This document shows, piece after piece, positions 61,723 to 64,000 of a stretch of 64,000 nt of DNA; position 1 is the stretch's first letter, and each line of letters begins with the position of its first letter. The notes under the pieces were generated by a model. It did no database searches and was not told where the DNA came from. It worked only from the letters and a program-made list of their open reading frames with translations. The stretch comes from Stieleria sp. JC731. Its GTDB lineage: Bacteria; Planctomycetota; Planctomycetia; Pirellulales; Pirellulaceae. Made by a program: the position numbers and the translations under genes. Location: positions 682,001-746,000 of the forward strand of contig NZ_JAJKFQ010000002.1 of assembly GCF_020966635.1 (NCBI RefSeq), in the 5' to 3' direction.

Positions 61723-64000
61723 GTGGCGCCGCAAACCAATTCCGATTCCGCGTACCGATCGACCGGTTCACTCGATCGAAGCGAATTGCCTTGCGTGCAC
61801 TGCGGCTTGCCCACGCCTTGCCATGCCGACACCGACCCGGCGAAAGTTTTCTGTTGCAACGGATGCCGCCAGGCTTATGAATTGATCCATGGCTGGGGCC
61901 TGGACGATTACTATGCCATTCGCGACCAAAACACGGTTGCCGGATCGGTCCAAGACATCTCCGCGGCCGGTTGGGAATCGTTTGACGATGAACTCTACCT
62001 AGGGTGTTCGACACCAAAAGCAAACGAAGATGGAACCATGTCGACCGAGTTGTCGGTGACCGGTTTGCACTGTGCCGCCTGTGCTTGGCTGATCGAAAAC
62101 GTTGCCGCCAGGACCGATGGCTGGCTGCTCGCACGTGTCAAACTGAACCACCATACCGTTCGTGTGGTCTTTGATCCCAATCGCGTCAGACTCAGTCAGA
62201 TCGCCAGGCTTACTGCCAAACTCGGCTATGGTTTAGCCCCGCTCACGTCGGAGCCTTTGGACCGATTCCGCGCCGAGAATCGATCGATGTTGATGCAAAT
62301 CGCGATCGCCGGCTTCTGTGCGGCCAACGCGATGTGGATCGCCGTGGCGCTCTATGCCGGTGACGCTTATGGGGTCGAACCGGAGCACCGAATCTTTTTG
62401 CGGATCGCAGGCACAGTGCTTGGCTTGGCGTCCGTATTGATCCCAGGACGAACATTTTTTGTCAGCGCGATCGCTTCGCTTCGCACGCGGACTCCTCACA
62501 TGGACTTGCCGGTTGCGTTGGGCTTGGCAGTCGGTTCGACCGTGGGGCTGTATCACGCGATCACGGATCGTGGCGAAATCTATTTCGATTCGCTGGCGAT
62601 GCTTGTGTTCTTATTGTTGATCGGTCGCTGGATTCAATTCCGTCGCCAACATCACGCCGCCAGTGCGGTCGACCTTTTGCTTCGCATCACGCCTCAACAC
62701 GCGCGGTTGATCAACGAAGATCAAGACGAAGGACGTTTAGTTCTGACCTCTGCACTGAAGCCTGGGCAAACGATTCGTGTGGCCGGCGGTGAAAGCATTC
62801 CAGTTGATGGGATCATCACACGAGGGCAATCGAGTATTGATCGATCGTTGTTAACCGGTGAAAGCGTGCCCGTGTCGGCAGAGGCAGGCGAGGAGGTCAC
62901 CGCCGGAACGGTCAACTTATCACGGCCGATCGATATCGAAGTCACCGCGATCGGCAAGGAAAGCCGAATCGGGCAAGTGATGCAGTCCGTCGAATCGGCG
63001 ATGCAGCGTCGCACGCCGATCGTCCAGCTGGCCGACCGAATCGGCGGGCTGTTTGTCGTCGTTGTCACCATATTGGCATTCGTCGCGTTTGCGATATGGA
63101 TTCCACATGGCTTGAATGTGGCAACTGCCAATGCCACATCGCTACTGATCGTCGCTTGCCCTTGCGCGCTCGCCTTGGCGACTCCGCTGGCCGTTGCCGT
63201 GACGCTCGGAAGGGCCGCCAAACGAAAGATCCTGATTCGCGATGGTGATGTGTTTGCCAAACTGGCTCGCCCTGGGATCGCTTGGTTTGACAAGACCGGA
63301 ACACTGACCGAAGGCAGGCCGAGAGCCGAATTGGTCTTCGGCCCGGCAAGTATCCTTTCCGATGCCGCAGCGATCGAACGAGAATGCCGCCACCCGGTCG
63401 CAGACGCCATCCTTCGTGAAGCCGATATCCATAGCCAAAGCCCAAATGGAACCGCAAGCGATGTCGAAGTCCTGACCGGTGGCGTGACCGGACAGGTCGA
63501 AGGACGATCGATCACGATCGGCAACCAAACACTGATGCAACGCCGTGAGATTTCTTTTGGTGCGGATATCGTTAGTGCGATCGAACGATGTCGCTCCGAA
63601 GGCACCTCACCGATCATCATCGCGGTCGGGTCACAAGCTTTGGCAGTGATCGGTGTCGCGGACCGGTTAAAGCCCGACGCGGTTTCGACCGTCAAGACGC
63701 TTAAGTCTCGCGGCTGGCAGGTGGGCATTCTGTCGGGAGATCATTGTGACGTGGTCCAAAACGTTGCGCGACAACTTGGCATCGCCACAGACCGTGCGAG
63801 GGGTGACCTGTCACCTGAAGACAAACTGGCGGTGGTCAGCGACAAAAAGCAGCACCCGGTTCTCATGGTCGGCGATGGCGCTAATGATGCGGCTTCGTTA
63901 GCTGCCGCGGACGTCGGAATTGCCGTCCGTGGTGGTGCGGAGGTTAGCCTACAAGCCGCCTGCGTTTTTATCGCGAGTGGCACATTACGTAGCATTGCGG
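61723..64000 (+). CDS. ccoI: Copper-type P1B ATPase CcoI, 5' part
   Basis: The open frame runs off the window end (759 codons seen). The N-terminus has CVHCGLPTPC and a CCNGCRQAYE metal site typical of FixI/CcoI, then a heavy-metal-associated domain with GLHCAACAWLIE. Membrane helices follow, with the CPC transport motif in LLIVACPCALALATPLAVAV, the actuator LLTGESVPVSA, the phosphorylated Asp in FDKTGTLTEGR, and the hinge VGDGANDAASLAAADVGIAV. It exports copper for cbb3 assembly. The start is inferred as GTG 61723, since no ATG lies between the preceding stop (61699) and the conserved Cys region. Confidence 0.93.
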   Translation, partial: MAPQTNSDSAYRSTGSLDRSELPCVHCGLPTPCHADTDPAKVFCCNGCRQAYELIHGWGLDDYYAIRDQNTVAGSVQDISAAGWESFDDELYLGCSTPKANEDGTMSTELSVTGLHCAACAWLIENVAARTDGWLLARVKLNHHTVRVVFDPNRVRLSQIARLTAKLGYGLAPLTSEPLDRFRAENRSMLMQIAIAGFCAANAMWIAVALYAGDAYGVEPEHRIFLRIAGTVLGLASVLIPGRTFFVSAIASLRTRTPHMDLPVALGLAVGSTVGLYHAITDRGEIYFDSLAMLVFLLLIGRWIQFRRQHHAASAVDLLLRITPQHARLINEDQDEGRLVLTSALKPGQTIRVAGGESIPVDGIITRGQSSIDRSLLTGESVPVSAEAGEEVTAGTVNLSRPIDIEVTAIGKESRIGQVMQSVESAMQRRTPIVQLADRIGGLFVVVVTILAFVAFAIWIPHGLNVATANATSLLIVACPCALALATPLAVAVTLGRAAKRKILIRDGDVFAKLARPGIAWFDKTGTLTEGRPRAELVFGPASILSDAAAIERECRHPVADAILREADIHSQSPNGTASDVEVLTGGVTGQVEGRSITIGNQTLMQRREISFGADIVSAIERCRSEGTSPIIIAVGSQALAVIGVADRLKPDAVSTVKTLKSRGWQVGILSGDHCDVVQNVARQLGIATDRARGDLSPEDKLAVVSDKKQHPVLMVGDGANDAASLAAADVGIAVRGGAEVSLQAACVFIASGTLRSIA

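Overview
The window looks like a chromosome segment of a marine planctomycete of the Rhodopirellula/Pirellulaceae type. This is inferred from gene content: a secreted sulfatase, DUF1573 and multihaem proteins, a class II photolyase, a fused cbb3 oxidase subunit, an infA gene behind rplM-rpsI, many signal-peptide proteins of unknown function, and families of short dispersed repeats. No 16S rRNA or other decisive marker is present.

Layout. 0-4.3 kb is a housekeeping block on the + strand: the end of yicC, gmk, rpoZ, a stand-alone coaC, a CBS-regulated family II pyrophosphatase, and a tRNA-Leu(CAA) with its own terminator. 4.3-5.1 kb is gene-free and holds two REP-like repeats. 5.1-14.9 kb is an accessory island: twelve small, mostly unrecognised genes plus a Tdi1-like gene, all on the + strand. 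Imperfect fold-back elements lie between most of them; five begin AAC and end GTT, four of these being 77-83 nt long. No integrase is in the window, so I read this as an integron-type cassette array without its integrase (a CALIN). Its cargo includes a macro-like plus SEFIR/TIR protein, a membrane protein with two copies of a G-x-NSPV motif, and relatives of immunity proteins (DUF1963, SUKH, Tdi1/DUF1851).

15-22.9 kb is on the minus strand: a secreted GDPD phosphodiesterase, an ankyrin protein, a secreted esterase, then a tightly packed six-gene operon (SPFH-GYF protein, speD, DUF4178, a tiny Gly/Ser-rich membrane protein, DUF350, membrane-fused speE) that couples polyamine enzymes to membrane proteins. 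23.4-26.2 kb is polA, followed by about 0.5 kb of palindromic repeats that include a 131-bp tandem period. 26.7-30.4 kb has an FmdB zinc ribbon, NAD(P)HX epimerase, an SMP-30 protein and a sulfatase. 30.6-31.8 kb is rplM-rpsI-infA. 32.2-38 kb has a class II photolyase, a prepilin-peptidase homologue whose second catalytic Asp appears lost, a GntP permease and metF.

38-43.6 kb has PH-domain, WD40 and TVP38 proteins, an uncharacterised P-loop ATPase overlapping an arrestin-like membrane protein, and purQ. 43.6-50.7 kb is minus-strand envelope biology: a tetrahaem cytochrome with a phosphoesterase-like domain, DUF1573, an O-antigen ligase and a WecA/MraY-type transferase. 50.7-53.7 kb is pepP-accB-accC, followed by an LRR lipoprotein. 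The window ends in a complete cbb3 oxidase structural and assembly cluster (ccoNO fusion, ccoQ, ccoP, ccoG, fixH, TauE/SafE-like gene, ccoI), with ccoI cut by the window edge.
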